A stretch of DNA of 64,000 nt, taken from NCBI GenBank assembly GCA_963704535.1, contig OY969916.1, positions 372,001 through 436,000 on the forward strand. Direction: 5' to 3'. Position numbers and translations under genes: made by a program. Source of the stretch: G963704535 sp963704535 (GTDB lineage Bacteria > Chloroflexota > Chloroflexia > Chloroflexales > Roseiflexaceae). Under the pieces are notes generated by a model, which ran no database searches, was not told the origin of the DNA, and saw only the letters and a program-made list of their open reading frames with translations. Shown piece after piece: positions 24,153 to 34,304 of this stretch (its first letter is position 1; every line of letters starts with the position of its first letter).

Positions 24153-27110
24153 ATGAGCGACTTGACTGGACATACCCTTGGACCCTACCGGCTCGTTGAG
24201 CAGGCCGGCGCCGGTGGGATGGCGACCGTGTACAAGGCCTACCACGCGGCGATGGACCGCTACGTGGCGATCAAGGTCCTGCCGCAACACCTGGCCCGCG
24301 ATCCCAGCTTCCGCGCTCGCTTTCAGCGCGAGGCGCGCACGATCGCCCGCTTGCAGCACCGCTCGATCTTGCCGGTCCACGATGTGGCCGAGGATAATGG
24401 CGTGCCCTACCTGGTGATGCGCTACGTCGACAGCGGCACGCTGGCCGACCTGATCGCCGGCCGGGCGGCGCCGTTCGAGCAGACTGTGCGGATCGTCAGC
24501 GAGGTGGGCGAGGCGCTGGGCTACGCTCATCGCCAGGGCGTCATCCATCGCGATGTCAAGCCGGCCAATGTGTTGCTCGACCGTGACGGCGGCGCGCTGC
24601 TGACCGACTTCGGCATCGCCAAGATCTTCGAGGATACGCTCCAGCTTACCAGCGAGGGCGCAATGATCGGGACGCCGGCGTATATGGCGCCGGAGCAACT
24701 CCAAGGCCAGCCGGTCGACGCCCGCTCCAATATCTATGCGCTGGGGGTGGTGCTGTACCAGGCGATGACCGGCGAGTGCCCGTTCGTGGCTGAGACGCCG
24801 CTGGCAGTGGCGCTGATGCACATCCACAACCCATTGCGCCCGCCCCGCCAGATCAACCGGGCCATTCCCGAGTCGCTTGAGCGGGTGGTGCTGCGGGCGA
24901 TGGCGAAGAACCCCGCCGATCGCTTCCAGACCGCCGACGAAATGGTCGAGGCGTTGCGGGCGGCGCCCCTGCCGCAGGCGACGCCGGCTTCCCCGCCGCC
25001 GGTATCGGTCGCTCCACTGCCGGCTTCCCTACCACCGGCGTATGTCACTCCGCCGCCGATTTCGCCCGCGACGCCCCCACCGGCTTCTCTGCCACCGGCG
25101 TATGTCACTCCGCCGCCGGTTTCTCCTGCGCCGGCGACGCCCCTACCGGCAGCCCCGCGCCGCCTGCGGCCGATCTGGCTGGCGGCGGGCCTTGGAGTTG
25201 TCGCCCTGCTGATCCTGGCGGCGTTCGTGCTGCCGCGGTTAGGCCAGGCGCCCGTGGGTCCCAGCCAGGCAGGCGCTCCGACGGTTGCGGCCGGTGCCGG
25301 GACTATTTCTCAATTACCTGCCGGCCCAACCATGGTCCCGCCGGCCAATCTGCGCGTCTTGAGCAACGGCACTCAGGCAAATCGCTTGGCTGCGCTTGGG
25401 GATACCGTCTGGGCGGCGACGCAGGGCGGGCTGGTGCGCTACCGTGGCGACGAGGCTCCGCGCATCTTCACGGTCGCCGATGGCCTGCCGTTCAATGCGG
25501 CGACGACGATCGCGGCTGCGCCCGATGGCGTGCTGTGGGTCGGCAGCTACGGCCAGATCGCGCGGGTGCGCCCAGTGGCGGATGGGCTGGGCGAGGTCAC
25601 GCTGTACGACGAAGGGCTTGATATTGGCGAACTGCACACGTTTATGATCGACGGCGACGGCTCGGTCTGGGCCGGTGGCGCCAACGGGGGGAGCCGCTTT
25701 GATGGACAGAAGTGGGCGCCGCCGCCGAGCGTGTCGACCGAGGACCCGGTGCTGAAGACGATAACGCCGGATATACGCTCGCTGCTGCGGGCCAGTGACG
25801 GCACGTTGTGGGCCGGGCTGGCCGAGGGGCTGCTGCGCTGGGATGGCTCGGCCTGGGCACGCATCGGGACTGACCAGGGCGTGGAGCCGGTCACGATCTA
25901 CCAGCTTTTGCAGGACCGCGCCGGGACGATCTGGGCCGTCACCGGCGGCCAGGGGCTGCTGCGCCTTACTGCCGGGCAGGAGCGCTGGGAGCAGGTGTCG
26001 CTTGGCGATGAGAGTAGCGATCTGAGGGCGATCGCCGAGCTGGCCGATGGCCGCTTATGGGTTTCCAGCGATGGCGGCATCGCGCAGCTTGCGGCGGGCG
26101 GGACGGCCTGGGAAATGGTGACGGCGCCGGAGCAGTTTCTGGGCTGGGCCGGTTCGGGGAGCATCGCGCAGGATGCGTCCGGGCAGATCTGGCTGGCCGG
26201 CGGGGCCGGGGTGAGCGCCCTGCGCGATGGCCAGTGGCGCTTCGTCAATTCGGCGTCCCCGCTGCCCTTCACGTCGGTGGGCAGGCTGCTGGGGGCGGGC
26301 GATGGGCTGTGGGCGATCGAGCAGTACGGCGGGGCCGCCGCGAAGATCGACCCGGCGACGCTGGCGGTGGAGCCGTTCACGCAGATTGAGGGGCGGATTA
26401 CCATGCTGGCGCAGGCCGAGGATGCCACCTGGGTGGGCACCCTCAATGGGCTGTTCCGGCTGCGCGGCGGGGCCACGCTGCGTCTAACGACTGCCGATGG
26501 CCTACCCTCCGACCAGATCTTTGAGCTTCTGCTGACGCCGGACACACTGTGGATCGGGACGGCGGCGGGGCTGGCGTCCTATAATCTGGAGACCGAGCAG
26601 GTGAGCGTCGTCGAGGATTTTAACGGCGGGGCAGTGGCCTCGCTGCTGCTCGCGCCGGATGGGGCGGTCTGGGCCGGCTCGCTACGCCTGGGCGATGTCG
26701 GGTTCGGGCTGCTGGGGCGCTTCGATGGGGAATCCTGGCAGCTCTGGCGCCAGGGCGACCTGCCCTCGCCCGAGGACCCGGTCGAGGTGGTCGCGCTGAC
26801 CGTCGACGCGGAGGGCCAGATCTGGATGCTGACGTGGGGCGGCGGCGTCCACACCTGGGACGGCGCGGCGTGGAAAAGCTGGACCGAGGCCGACGGTGCG
26901 CCGAACGGCAGCGCACTGGCGTTGACGCTGCGCGAGGGCGAGGTGTGGGTCGGCGGCCAGTTCGGCCCGCAGGTGTTCCGCTGGAACCAGGACGGCTGGT
27001 CGCAGGTCGCGGTCGCGGGCCTGAGCGGCTATGTCAACGCCATGCACTTCACCCCCGACGGCGCCCTGTGGCTGGGGACGACTGAGGGTCTTTTGCGCTA
27101 CCAACCCTGA
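24153..27110 (+). CDS. Serine/threonine protein kinase with C-terminal two-component-regulator-type propeller
   Basis: 985 residues. Kinase domain at about 10-270: glycine loop (EQAGAGGMATVYKA), VAIKVL lysine, VIHRDVKPANVLLD catalytic loop, LLTDFGIAK and GTPAYMAPEQL, all intact. Then a Pro-rich linker with a duplicated ASLPPAYVTPPP block, one membrane span (about 345-367) and an extracytoplasmic part of about 600 residues with repeated W-x-G/VW-G-T blades (LWVGSYGQIARV, LWAGLAEGLLRWDG, TWVGTLNGLFRL, LWLGTTEGLLRY), like the periplasmic propeller of hybrid two-component sensors. It is probably a receptor kinase sensing an external ligand. Followed by a long hairpin. Confidence 0.9.
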   Translation: MSDLTGHTLGPYRLVEQAGAGGMATVYKAYHAAMDRYVAIKVLPQHLARDPSFRARFQREARTIARLQHRSILPVHDVAEDNGVPYLVMRYVDSGTLADLIAGRAAPFEQTVRIVSEVGEALGYAHRQGVIHRDVKPANVLLDRDGGALLTDFGIAKIFEDTLQLTSEGAMIGTPAYMAPEQLQGQPVDARSNIYALGVVLYQAMTGECPFVAETPLAVALMHIHNPLRPPRQINRAIPESLERVVLRAMAKNPADRFQTADEMVEALRAAPLPQATPASPPPVSVAPLPASLPPAYVTPPPISPATPPPASLPPAYVTPPPVSPAPATPLPAAPRRLRPIWLAAGLGVVALLILAAFVLPRLGQAPVGPSQAGAPTVAAGAGTISQLPAGPTMVPPANLRVLSNGTQANRLAALGDTVWAATQGGLVRYRGDEAPRIFTVADGLPFNAATTIAAAPDGVLWVGSYGQIARVRPVADGLGEVTLYDEGLDIGELHTFMIDGDGSVWAGGANGGSRFDGQKWAPPPSVSTEDPVLKTITPDIRSLLRASDGTLWAGLAEGLLRWDGSAWARIGTDQGVEPVTIYQLLQDRAGTIWAVTGGQGLLRLTAGQERWEQVSLGDESSDLRAIAELADGRLWVSSDGGIAQLAAGGTAWEMVTAPEQFLGWAGSGSIAQDASGQIWLAGGAGVSALRDGQWRFVNSASPLPFTSVGRLLGAGDGLWAIEQYGGAAAKIDPATLAVEPFTQIEGRITMLAQAEDATWVGTLNGLFRLRGGATLRLTTADGLPSDQIFELLLTPDTLWIGTAAGLASYNLETEQVSVVEDFNGGAVASLLLAPDGAVWAGSLRLGDVGFGLLGRFDGESWQLWRQGDLPSPEDPVEVVALTVDAEGQIWMLTWGGGVHTWDGAAWKSWTEADGAPNGSALALTLREGEVWVGGQFGPQVFRWNQDGWSQVAVAGLSGYVNAMHFTPDGALWLGTTEGLLRYQP

Positions 27111-27191
27111 AAGGGTGAAAGGGTGAAAGGGTGAAGGGGTGAAAGGGTGAAGGGACAAGCTTTCACCCTTTCACCCCTTCACCCCTTCATC
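27111..27191. terminator. Octamer hairpin between convergent genes
   Basis: GAAAGGGT units (27111-27155) face TCACCCTT units (27164-27190), giving a long imperfect hairpin between the kinase stop and the fumarase stop. Bidirectional terminator role is plausible. Confidence 0.6.
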
Positions 27192-27206
27192 TTGCCATCT
27201 GTCACG

Positions 27207-28628
27207 CTACCCGCCGCCCCCGCCCCCGCCCTGAATCCCGCCCTCGGTCATCTGATACACGTCGAGCAGCTTGTCTACCTCCTCGGCCGGCAGCAGCCCC
27301 TTCTCGACCACCACCTCCTTGATCGTCTTGCCGGTGGCCATAGCCTCCTTGGCGACCGCCGCACCGTTGAGGTAGCCGATCGCCGGGTTGAGCGCCGTCA
27401 CCAGGATAGCGTTCTTCGCCAGCCAGCCGTGGGCCTTCTCGCGGTTGGCGGTGATGCCGGCCACGCACTTGGTGGTGAAAGCGTTGATCGCGCCGATCAG
27501 CACGTGCATCATCTCGAATAGGTTGTGGGCGATGATCGGCATCATCACGTTCAACTCAAGCTGACCGGCCTGCGCCGCCAGTGCCACCGTCAGGTCGCAG
27601 CCCTGGACGTGGAAGCAGGTCATATTGAGCATCTCGGCCAGCACCGGGTTGACCTTGCCCGGCATAATGCTGGAGCCGGGCTGCACCGCCGGCAGCCGGA
27701 TCTCGTCCAGCCCCGTCGCCGGGCCGGAGGACAGCAGGCGAAAATCATTGGCGATGCGGGTCAGCGTAATGCACAGCGTGCGCAGGGAGCCGGAGAAGTC
27801 GGCTGCGTCGGCCATACTCTGCATCGACTCGAACAGGTCGCCCGACGAGCGCAACTCCTGGCCCAGTAGCTCGGAGAGCCGCTTGACCATGCCCGCGTGG
27901 TACTCCGGGTGCGCGTTCAGCCCGGTGCCGGTGGCCGTCCCGCCGATCCCTAGCCGCCGCAGCCGGTCGCCGGCCACGGCGATGCGTTCGCGGTCGTTGG
28001 TGACGGCGCGGGCGTAGGCGGCGAACTCCTGGCCCAGCCGCACCGGCACCGCGTCCTGTAGGTGGGTGCGCCCGGACTTGACCACATCGTCGAACTCGCG
28101 CGCCTTGGCCTCCAGCGCCGCCGCCAGCCCCTCGATCGCTGCCAGCAACTCGTCGAGCCGCCACAGGCTGCCCAGCCGGATGGCGGTAGGGATAGTATCA
28201 TTGGTGCTCTGAGCCATGTTGACGTGGTCGTTCGGGTTGATCGGCTTCTGCGGGTCGTTCAGCGCGTGGCCCAGGATCTGGTTGGCGCGGTTGGCGATCA
28301 CCTCATTGGTGTTCATATTGTGGCTGGTGCCGGCGCCGGCCTGGAACGGGTCGACCACGAACTGGTCATTGTGCTGGCCGTCGATCACCTCCTGGGCGGC
28401 CTGGACAATCGCCTGGGCCAGCCGCTCGTCGAGCAGCCCCAGGTCGCGGTTGACCTCGGCGGCGGCGCGCTTGATCGCCGCCATCGCCCAGACGAAGGCC
28501 GGGTAGGGGCGCATGCCGCTGACCGGGAAGTTGAGCACGGCCCGCTGGGTCTGCGCGCCGTAGAGCGCGCCGGCCGGCACGCGCATCTCGCCGAGCGAGT
28601 CCTTCTCGATCCGGTAGTCTTGGGTCAT
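27207..28628 (-). CDS. fumC: Class II fumarate hydratase (aspartase/fumarase superfamily)
   Basis: 473 residues from ATG 28628 (GGAGG upstream). Opening RIEKDSLGEMRVPAGALYGA, then GAGTSHNMNTNEVIANRAN, SGRTHLQDAVPVRLGQEF and signature GSSIMPGKVNPV. The last is shared by all family members; THLQDAVP and the N-terminus resemble actinobacterial FumC, while GAGTS and PNDHVN lean to aspartate ammonia-lyase, so aspartase cannot be excluded. Fumarase hydrates fumarate to malate in the TCA cycle. The C-terminus ends in a run of seven glycines, which is unusual. Confidence 0.82.
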   Translation of the reverse strand: MTQDYRIEKDSLGEMRVPAGALYGAQTQRAVLNFPVSGMRPYPAFVWAMAAIKRAAAEVNRDLGLLDERLAQAIVQAAQEVIDGQHNDQFVVDPFQAGAGTSHNMNTNEVIANRANQILGHALNDPQKPINPNDHVNMAQSTNDTIPTAIRLGSLWRLDELLAAIEGLAAALEAKAREFDDVVKSGRTHLQDAVPVRLGQEFAAYARAVTNDRERIAVAGDRLRRLGIGGTATGTGLNAHPEYHAGMVKRLSELLGQELRSSGDLFESMQSMADAADFSGSLRTLCITLTRIANDFRLLSSGPATGLDEIRLPAVQPGSSIMPGKVNPVLAEMLNMTCFHVQGCDLTVALAAQAGQLELNVMMPIIAHNLFEMMHVLIGAINAFTTKCVAGITANREKAHGWLAKNAILVTALNPAIGYLNGAAVAKEAMATGKTIKEVVVEKGLLPAEEVDKLLDVYQMTEGGIQGGGGGGG

Positions 28629-29040
28629 CGTGATATCCTCCCCGATCTTAGGGACTTGGAAATTGCCAAACATCCCAGGCCCATCTTACGTGTTACGTGT
28701 TACGTGTTGCGTAGTTCAGCACACGCAACACGTAACACGCAATACGCAACACAGATGGTGGGACAATTTGGCTCTTCAGCGTCCCTTAACGTCGCTATTG
28801 CTGCGCCTATGGTAGCACGAAATCGCCGTCTAGCAAACGCGGGCGGGTTGATCATCAAACTGCCACCAAGTTGCGCCCCTTTTGCTATCGACGGTGGCGG
28901 CTTATTGATTTACACTGGAGCATCGGTAGCGTACCCCCGCCACGGAGACCCTTCCGGTAGGGGCAAGTACGGCGCCAACAAAGGCCGCGAGGCCCGCCAC
29001 CGAACAGGTTTGAGGACGCTCTGCTTGGCTATGAGGAGCT
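28629..29040. other. Divergent intergenic region with a heptamer hairpin
   Basis: 28684-28755 is a hairpin of ACGTGTT / AACACGT and CGCAACA units. The remaining 280 bp are not coding; a stem with a GCGA tetraloop (GGCCGCGAGGCC, about 28988-28999) lies in the leader of the next gene, but I cannot match it to a known riboswitch. Confidence 0.45.
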
Positions 29041-30120
29041 ATGACAGTACTCACACACCCTCAGTTGGCCCAGTCATTACAGTTGGCGCGACTGCGGCAG
29101 GTCCTGAACTGGATCGGCCTCGCCGTCGTCGTCGTAGGTATGCTCGAAGTCGCGGCGGCGATATTCCTAAGCTTCCACGTCATCGCAATACACGCGGCCG
29201 GCATGTTCAGCTTTGGCATCGTCCTCTGGCTGGCTCGCTCGCAAGCCTTGCGAGGTGAGCTGCGCGCGGCGGTGCTGCTGACATGCGGCGGCATCTACCT
29301 GCTGGGTATCCTGACCGCGTTTGTGCTACCTATGCTCTTGCCGATCCTGGTGCTCTACCCGATTATCGTGGTCGCGATAGCCTTCCTCTATATCGGCGGG
29401 CGAGCGCTCTACAGCCTGAGCGTTGCGGCGGTGCTGATATTGCTGATTATCACCGTTGTTTCTCAATCCGTTACTGTTTTCGATGCTCCGCCGCCGCTGC
29501 TGGTCTCGCTGCTGCTGATCTGTACCATCCCCATTGGGACAGGGCTGACGCTGCTGCTGTTGCGGCAGTTTCGTCATCGGCTCACCGAAACATTAGCTCA
29601 GACCCAGGCCGCCAATAACGCGCTCCGTGACGCGCACGAGAACCTCGAAGTGCAGGTGGCCGAGCGCACCCTGGCGTTGAAGGCAGCCCTGGAGCAGGTG
29701 CAGGCCCAGGCCGACGATCAGGCGCGCCTGCTTGAAGAGAACGAGCGGCAACGCAGCACGATCTACGAGCTGAGCGTGCCGGTTCTGCCGATCAGCGCCG
29801 GCACCCTGGTGATGCCGCTGGTCGGCGCCTTGGATAGCGCCCGGCTGCTCCAAGTGCGCGAGCGCGCCCTACAGGTCATCCAGCGCTCATCGGCCCGCCA
29901 GTTGTTGCTCGACATCACCGGCGTCCCGATCGTCGATAGCCAGGTGGCCCAGGAACTGCTCTCCACCGTCCAGGCCGCCCGGCTGCTTGGCGCCGAAGTC
30001 TGGCTGGTCGGCATCCGGCCCGAGGTCGCCCAAGCAATCGTCGAGCTGGGCCTCGACCTGCGCGACCTGCGCACCTCCACCGACCTCCAGATGGCGCTTG
30101 GCACGGTTGCTGTGCGCTGA
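29041..30120 (+). CDS. Membrane-anchored STAS-domain regulator (RsbR-like)
   Basis: 359 residues; GAGGAG precedes ATG 29041. N-terminal half has five to six membrane spans (about 20-185), then a coiled coil (about 190-240, AAERT-type heptads such as AERTLALKAALEQVQAQ), then a STAS domain (about 245-355) with LLLDITGVPIVDSQVAQELL, the RsbR/RsbS-type phosphorylation segment (Ser in VDS). Such proteins are substrates of RsbT-like kinases and tune stress signalling; an RsbT homologue lies at 52265. A membrane-sensor version of the stressosome component is the likely role. Confidence 0.85.
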   Translation: MTVLTHPQLAQSLQLARLRQVLNWIGLAVVVVGMLEVAAAIFLSFHVIAIHAAGMFSFGIVLWLARSQALRGELRAAVLLTCGGIYLLGILTAFVLPMLLPILVLYPIIVVAIAFLYIGGRALYSLSVAAVLILLIITVVSQSVTVFDAPPPLLVSLLLICTIPIGTGLTLLLLRQFRHRLTETLAQTQAANNALRDAHENLEVQVAERTLALKAALEQVQAQADDQARLLEENERQRSTIYELSVPVLPISAGTLVMPLVGALDSARLLQVRERALQVIQRSSARQLLLDITGVPIVDSQVAQELLSTVQAARLLGAEVWLVGIRPEVAQAIVELGLDLRDLRTSTDLQMALGTVAVR

Positions 30121-30164
30121 ACCCCGCCTGTGCTACACTATCCCTCGCGAAATGGTCATTCTCT

Positions 30165-30222
30165 GTTGCGTATTGCGTGTTGCGTGTTACGTGCGCTAGA
30201 CTACGCAACACGCAACACGGAC
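30165..30222. repeat. Heptamer hairpin (TGTTGCG / CGCAACA)
   Basis: Units of the GTGTTGC type (30165-30192) face CGCAACA units (30203-30220) with a short loop. Sits between two genes on the same strand and could act as a terminator for the STAS gene. Confidence 0.6.
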
Positions 30223-30267
30223 AAATGCCCATAAATACATCAAGTTATCACTAGACGTGAGGGACAA

Positions 30268-31089
30268 GTGAAACTTCGATCGATCATGCCCCTGCGGGCG
30301 CTCGTCGTTTGTCTGCTACTGGCCGCGTGCGGTGGTGCATCGTCGCCGGCCGCGCCCCCAGCCGCCGGCGCTCCCACGGCCGCCGCCACGCCGACCGCGC
30401 CCACGCAAGCCCCGCCCGCCCCCAGCGCGACCCCGCTTCCCGCTGCCACTGCCGGCCCGGCACCCAACCCGTCGAGCTGCGACCACCCCTTCTTCCCGCT
30501 GCGCGAAGGCGCGACCTGGAGCTACCGCGTCATCGGCGTCGGCCAGGGCGTCGAGCAGACCCAGACGGTGACGAGCGTCGCCGGCGCGACCGCCGAGCTT
30601 GCGACCAGCGTCGGCGCCACCACGACCGCCAACCGGATCGAGTGTACGGCCGGCGGGCTGCGGTTCGGCGCGTTTCCAGGCGGGATCAGCCAACTCCAGC
30701 CCGGCGACGGCGTCCAGTTTGAGACGGTCGAATCCGAGGGAGTCCACCTGCTGCCCGCCGATCAGCTTGTGCCGGGGGCCGCCTGGGACGCGCGCTATGC
30801 GCTCGAAGGCAAGCTCAGGGCCGGTGGTCAGGAAAGCCCGATCAGCTACGAGCTGGCCATCCACTTCGAGGTCGTCGGCGGTGAGCAGGTCAGCGTGCCG
30901 GCCGGCGCGTTCGAGGCGCTGAAAGTCCGCCAGCAATTGCGGGCCGTCTCCCAGGCGGCCAACTCGTCGCCCGTCGTCATCGAGCAGTTCGCCTGGTACG
31001 CCAGAAGTGTCGGCCTGGTCAAGACCAGCGTCCTGCTCACGCACACCGACGTGGTGGTGACTGAGCTGACGAGCTATGACATACCCTAG
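30268..31089 (+). CDS. Lipoprotein of unknown function
   Basis: 273 residues from GTG 30268 (GAGGGA upstream). Signal peptide KLRSIMPLRALVVCLLLAAC with a lipobox ending at Cys21, then an Ala/Pro/Thr-rich linker (about 22-70), typical of Chloroflexota exported lipoproteins. The globular part begins near SCDHPFFPLREGATWSYRV, a pattern shared with proteins annotated only as hypothetical, followed by mainly beta sequence. Exported and membrane-anchored; function unknown. Confidence 0.75.
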   Translation: MKLRSIMPLRALVVCLLLAACGGASSPAAPPAAGAPTAAATPTAPTQAPPAPSATPLPAATAGPAPNPSSCDHPFFPLREGATWSYRVIGVGQGVEQTQTVTSVAGATAELATSVGATTTANRIECTAGGLRFGAFPGGISQLQPGDGVQFETVESEGVHLLPADQLVPGAAWDARYALEGKLRAGGQESPISYELAIHFEVVGGEQVSVPAGAFEALKVRQQLRAVSQAANSSPVVIEQFAWYARSVGLVKTSVLLTHTDVVVTELTSYDIP

Positions 31090-31092
31090 ACA

Positions 31093-33034
31093 CTACGGCA
31101 GCGGGCGCGCGGGCAGATCCTCAAGCAACCGGCTCGTCCCCGGCGGGTTGTCGCCCGTCACCTGGAGCCCGTGCAGCTCGGCTCGGTTGTTGGTCTCGTC
31201 GCTCTCGGCCACGGCGCCGGCCGCTGCCCCAGGGTTCCAGCTATCGACATACAGGTATAGATCGGTCGTCCCACGGGCGAACCAGCCCGGCCAGATCGAG
31301 TACGGCTGGGCATAGCTCCCGGCCGCCGACGTAAGCATCACGCTCTGTCCGGGTTCGAGTGCCGGCACGATCCAGACCAGTCCAAAGCACGGCTGGAGCC
31401 CACAGGCCAGGTGCCACGGCGTGCCCGGCGCGTCCGGCGGCGCCGACGGGTTGATGTAGAGATCGACCCAGGCCGGCGTGGACCGCGCGGCGCCGTTGTT
31501 GGTGATCGTCACGCTGATCTGCGCCGGCTCACCCGCCTCAAACGTGGTGGCATTCGGGATGAGGCTGATGCTGCCGACCAGGTCGGGGCGCCCAGGATGG
31601 ATAATCAGCGGTAGGAACGCCTGCTTTTCGATCACTGGAATGGGTGTCTGGGTCGGCACCGCCGTCGTAGTCGGAGTGTGGGTCGGCGTCGTAGTTGGGG
31701 TGTGAGTCGGTGTCGCAGTCGCGGTCGTCGTGTGAGTTGGCGTCGCGGTCGGCCCCGTGCTGGTCAGCGCGTCATAGTTATGCAGGTAGAAGCGGGTGTC
31801 CTGGTCGCTGGCCAGCACCAGCAGGCCGGTGATGCTATTGACCGTCTGCTTGGTCGAGGTCGCATTATTCAGCCGGGTATCGGGGGCATTCATGATGAAC
31901 ACGGTGTTCGAACTCCGGCACCGACGTGGGCGAGAGGGTGTCCATGGCGAAGACCGCCCGATAGATGCTGCCGCCGGACCCTGATCCGGTGCTAAAGATA
32001 TTGACCTTGCGGTTGGTTGTGTCGAGCAGCAAGATCGCGCGGGTGTTATCATCCCCGACTGTGTAGACCGGCGTCGCCTGCCAACTAGCCGCCGTGCTGC
32101 ACGCCGCGAGGCAGGACAGCAGCACAACCAGTGGCTCGGTGGAGCCCTCATTCGAGGTCTTCGTCACCGCGTAGACGCCCACGCCATCGCTCTGGAGCTT
32201 GATATTGATATGGTCGTCGGCGGCGACCGGGCTGCCGGCAGAGGGCACGTACAGGTCAAAGCTGCTCCAGGAGGTTGCGGGCGCGCCCTCGGTGTGGGTC
32301 GCGAAGTACATCGTCTGATCGTTCTGGTTGCTCCACAGGATTCCGATTTTGGGCGCCGCTGTGCTGCGGTCGAAGCTGATGATCGAGGAGATGTCGTCGC
32401 CATCCAGCCCGGTGGCGCTCTCGAACGGCAGCACGAACGGCGTGGCCCAGATATTATCACCGCCGGCGCTATGGTTGACCATAACATCGCCGCTTTCGAC
32501 ATAGGTGACCCATAGCTGGCCGTTCACGGCCTTCTCCAGCACCAGCGTCTCTGATCTGCCCTGCGTCACGGTGACGGGGAAGCCCCCGTCGAGGCTGTAG
32601 GTCTGCGTCGCCGGGTTGTAGCTGTAGCGGTACAGCCGGCTCCACTCCGATGGGTTCTCGCTCGGCTCTCCGCTGTCGCTGAAGAGGTGCGAGGCGACAT
32701 ACAGCTTCTGGCCATCCCAGAGGGTGTCGGCCTTGGAGGAAGGCCGGTCGTCGAGCGGGGTGCCGGTATCGATCCAGGTCTGCGTCGGCACATCGAGCCG
32801 GTAGATGTGGTAGGTGTTGTCTGGCGCGCACAGGCTGCCCCACCAGAAGCCGTCATTCCACCACAGCTTGCTCTCCGGCTTCTCGCCGGTTGGCGTCGAG
32901 TTGCACTCCGAGCCAAACTGAAAGTCGCGGTAGCCGACATCGGCGGGGGCAGCGGTGGCCGGCTCGCCACGGGCACCCAGCGCGACGCTCACCACAATGA
33001 CCAGCGCCACGACGGCGCAAAGATAGCGATTCAT
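31093..33034 (-). CDS. Secreted surface protein with Thr/Pro linker and CARDB-like domain, +1 frameshift
   Basis: Start ATG 33034; signal peptide MNRYLCAVVALVIVVSVALG. The N-terminal 380 residues look like a propeller or sialidase-type repeat protein (KLWWNDGFWWGSL, KLYVASHLFS, GILWSNQNDQTMYFAT). Near 31903 the frame shifts by +1: dropping the G in GTTCGAACA joins SPTSVPEF to NTVFIMNAPDTRLNN. It continues through a TPTHTPTTT linker into a CARDB-like domain (VGSISLIPNATTFEAGEPAQ, SVTITNNGAA). Merged length about 646. Both halves use host-like codons, so this is one gene, inactivated recently or mis-sequenced. Confidence 0.7.
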
Positions 33035-33450
33035 ATCTCCTCCTCCTGCTGAAATTGACCGATTATAGATCGGCACGAACGCCGTTGGAGTAACAATTTT
33101 GTCATTCCAGCCAGGAATCTGAGAAGGGGGAGTTTAACGGCGCGCGGTGAGTGACACACTTGCCGCGCGCCTTTGTTATGACCACGCTCTGCCCTACAGG
33201 GTGTGCTATAATAGCCCGGCTTGTGACAGAAATCGTTATCGAATCTGAAAAGGGAAGTTTGAGGGGGCTGCCTCCTCAAGATCTCCTTTCTACTTTGGAT
33301 TGCGAGCGACATACCGGCTTCTTCAGAAGCTGTCTGAAAAGGGGAGTTTGAGGGGGCTTCCCCCTCAAGAACCCCCTTTCCACCGGGATCTCGGGACGAC
33401 AAAAGAGCTTTTCAGACAGTCTTTCAGACCAACGTTATAAGGAGCGATCA
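33035..33450. repeat. Element A variants and a promoter-like box before the hydroxyacyl-CoA dehydrogenase gene
   Basis: A -10-like TATAAT lies at 33207-33212. A truncated element A (about 33245-33300) is followed by a full variant copy at 33326-33425 with terminal repeats AGAAGCTGTCTGAAAAG / CTTTTCAGACAGTCTTT, differing from the main family by CTGTCTG for CTGTTTG at both ends, a compensated change. Confidence 0.6.
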
Positions 33451-34299
33451 ATGGAGATCCGAACGGTTGGCGTGATCGGCTGCGGGCTGATGGGCGGCGG
33501 AATCGCCCAGGTCTGCGCGCAGTCCGGCTTCGAGACCGTCGTCCGCGAGGTGTCGCAGGAGTTGCTCGACAAGGGCATGGGCCGGATCGCGGGCTTGCTG
33601 GCCAAGGATGTCGGCAAAGGCAAGCTGACCACCGAGGCCAGGGACGCCGCGCTGAGCCGGCTGCGGCCGACCACCGACCTGGCCGAGTTGTCCGGCTGCC
33701 AGTTGGTCGTCGAGGCGATCGTCGAGAACCTCGATGCCAAGCGTGAGGTGTTCAGCACCCTCGACGCGCTCTGCTCCCCAGACACCATCTTCGCCTCCAA
33801 CACCTCCTCGCTGACGATCGTCGAGATCGCCGCTGCCACCGCACGGCCCGACCGCTTCGCAGGACTGCACTTCTTCAACCCCGTGCCGGTCATGAAGCTG
33901 GTCGAGGTCATCCGCTCGATCGTGACGTCGGATGCGACGGTCGCCGCGCTCAAGCAGTTCGGGGCGGCGCTGGGCAAGACGGTGGTCGAGGCCAAGGATA
34001 CCCCCGGCTTCATCGTCAACCGGCTACTGGTGCCCTACCTGCTCGATGCCGTGCGGGTGCTGGAGTCCGGCGTCGCCTCGCGCGAGGATATCGACGAGGG
34101 CATGCGGCTCGGCTGCGGCCACCCGATGGGGCCGCTGACGCTGCTCGATTTCGTCGGGCTCGACACCACCTACTACATCGCCAACATCATGTTCGAAGAG
34201 TTCAAGGAGCCTCGCTTCGCGCCGCCGCCGCTGCTCAAGCGCATGGTGCTAGCCGGCCACTATGGGCGCAAGTCGGGCAAAGGATTCTACGACTATTGA
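33451..34299 (+). CDS. 3-hydroxyacyl-CoA (3-hydroxybutyryl-CoA) dehydrogenase
   Basis: 282 residues, the length of the free-standing Hbd/PaaH type. NAD-binding GCGLMGGGIAQV at about 10-21, ASNTSSL, and HFFNPVPVMKLVEV with the catalytic His; C-terminal DTPGFIVNRLLVPYLLDA and GHPMGPLTLLDFVGLD. Oxidises L-3-hydroxyacyl-CoA to 3-ketoacyl-CoA. AAGGAG lies upstream of the ATG. The next genes (enoyl-CoA hydratase, acyl-CoA dehydrogenase, EtfBA) supply the other steps of beta-oxidation, except a thiolase, which is not here. Confidence 0.92.
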   Translation: MEIRTVGVIGCGLMGGGIAQVCAQSGFETVVREVSQELLDKGMGRIAGLLAKDVGKGKLTTEARDAALSRLRPTTDLAELSGCQLVVEAIVENLDAKREVFSTLDALCSPDTIFASNTSSLTIVEIAAATARPDRFAGLHFFNPVPVMKLVEVIRSIVTSDATVAALKQFGAALGKTVVEAKDTPGFIVNRLLVPYLLDAVRVLESGVASREDIDEGMRLGCGHPMGPLTLLDFVGLDTTYYIANIMFEEFKEPRFAPPPLLKRMVLAGHYGRKSGKGFYDY

Positions 34300-34304
34300 T
34301 GTAC

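Noticed and set aside
28900..29040. Possible riboswitch in front of the STAS gene
   Set aside because: A GCGA-tetraloop stem is visible but no conserved core of a known riboswitch class could be matched.
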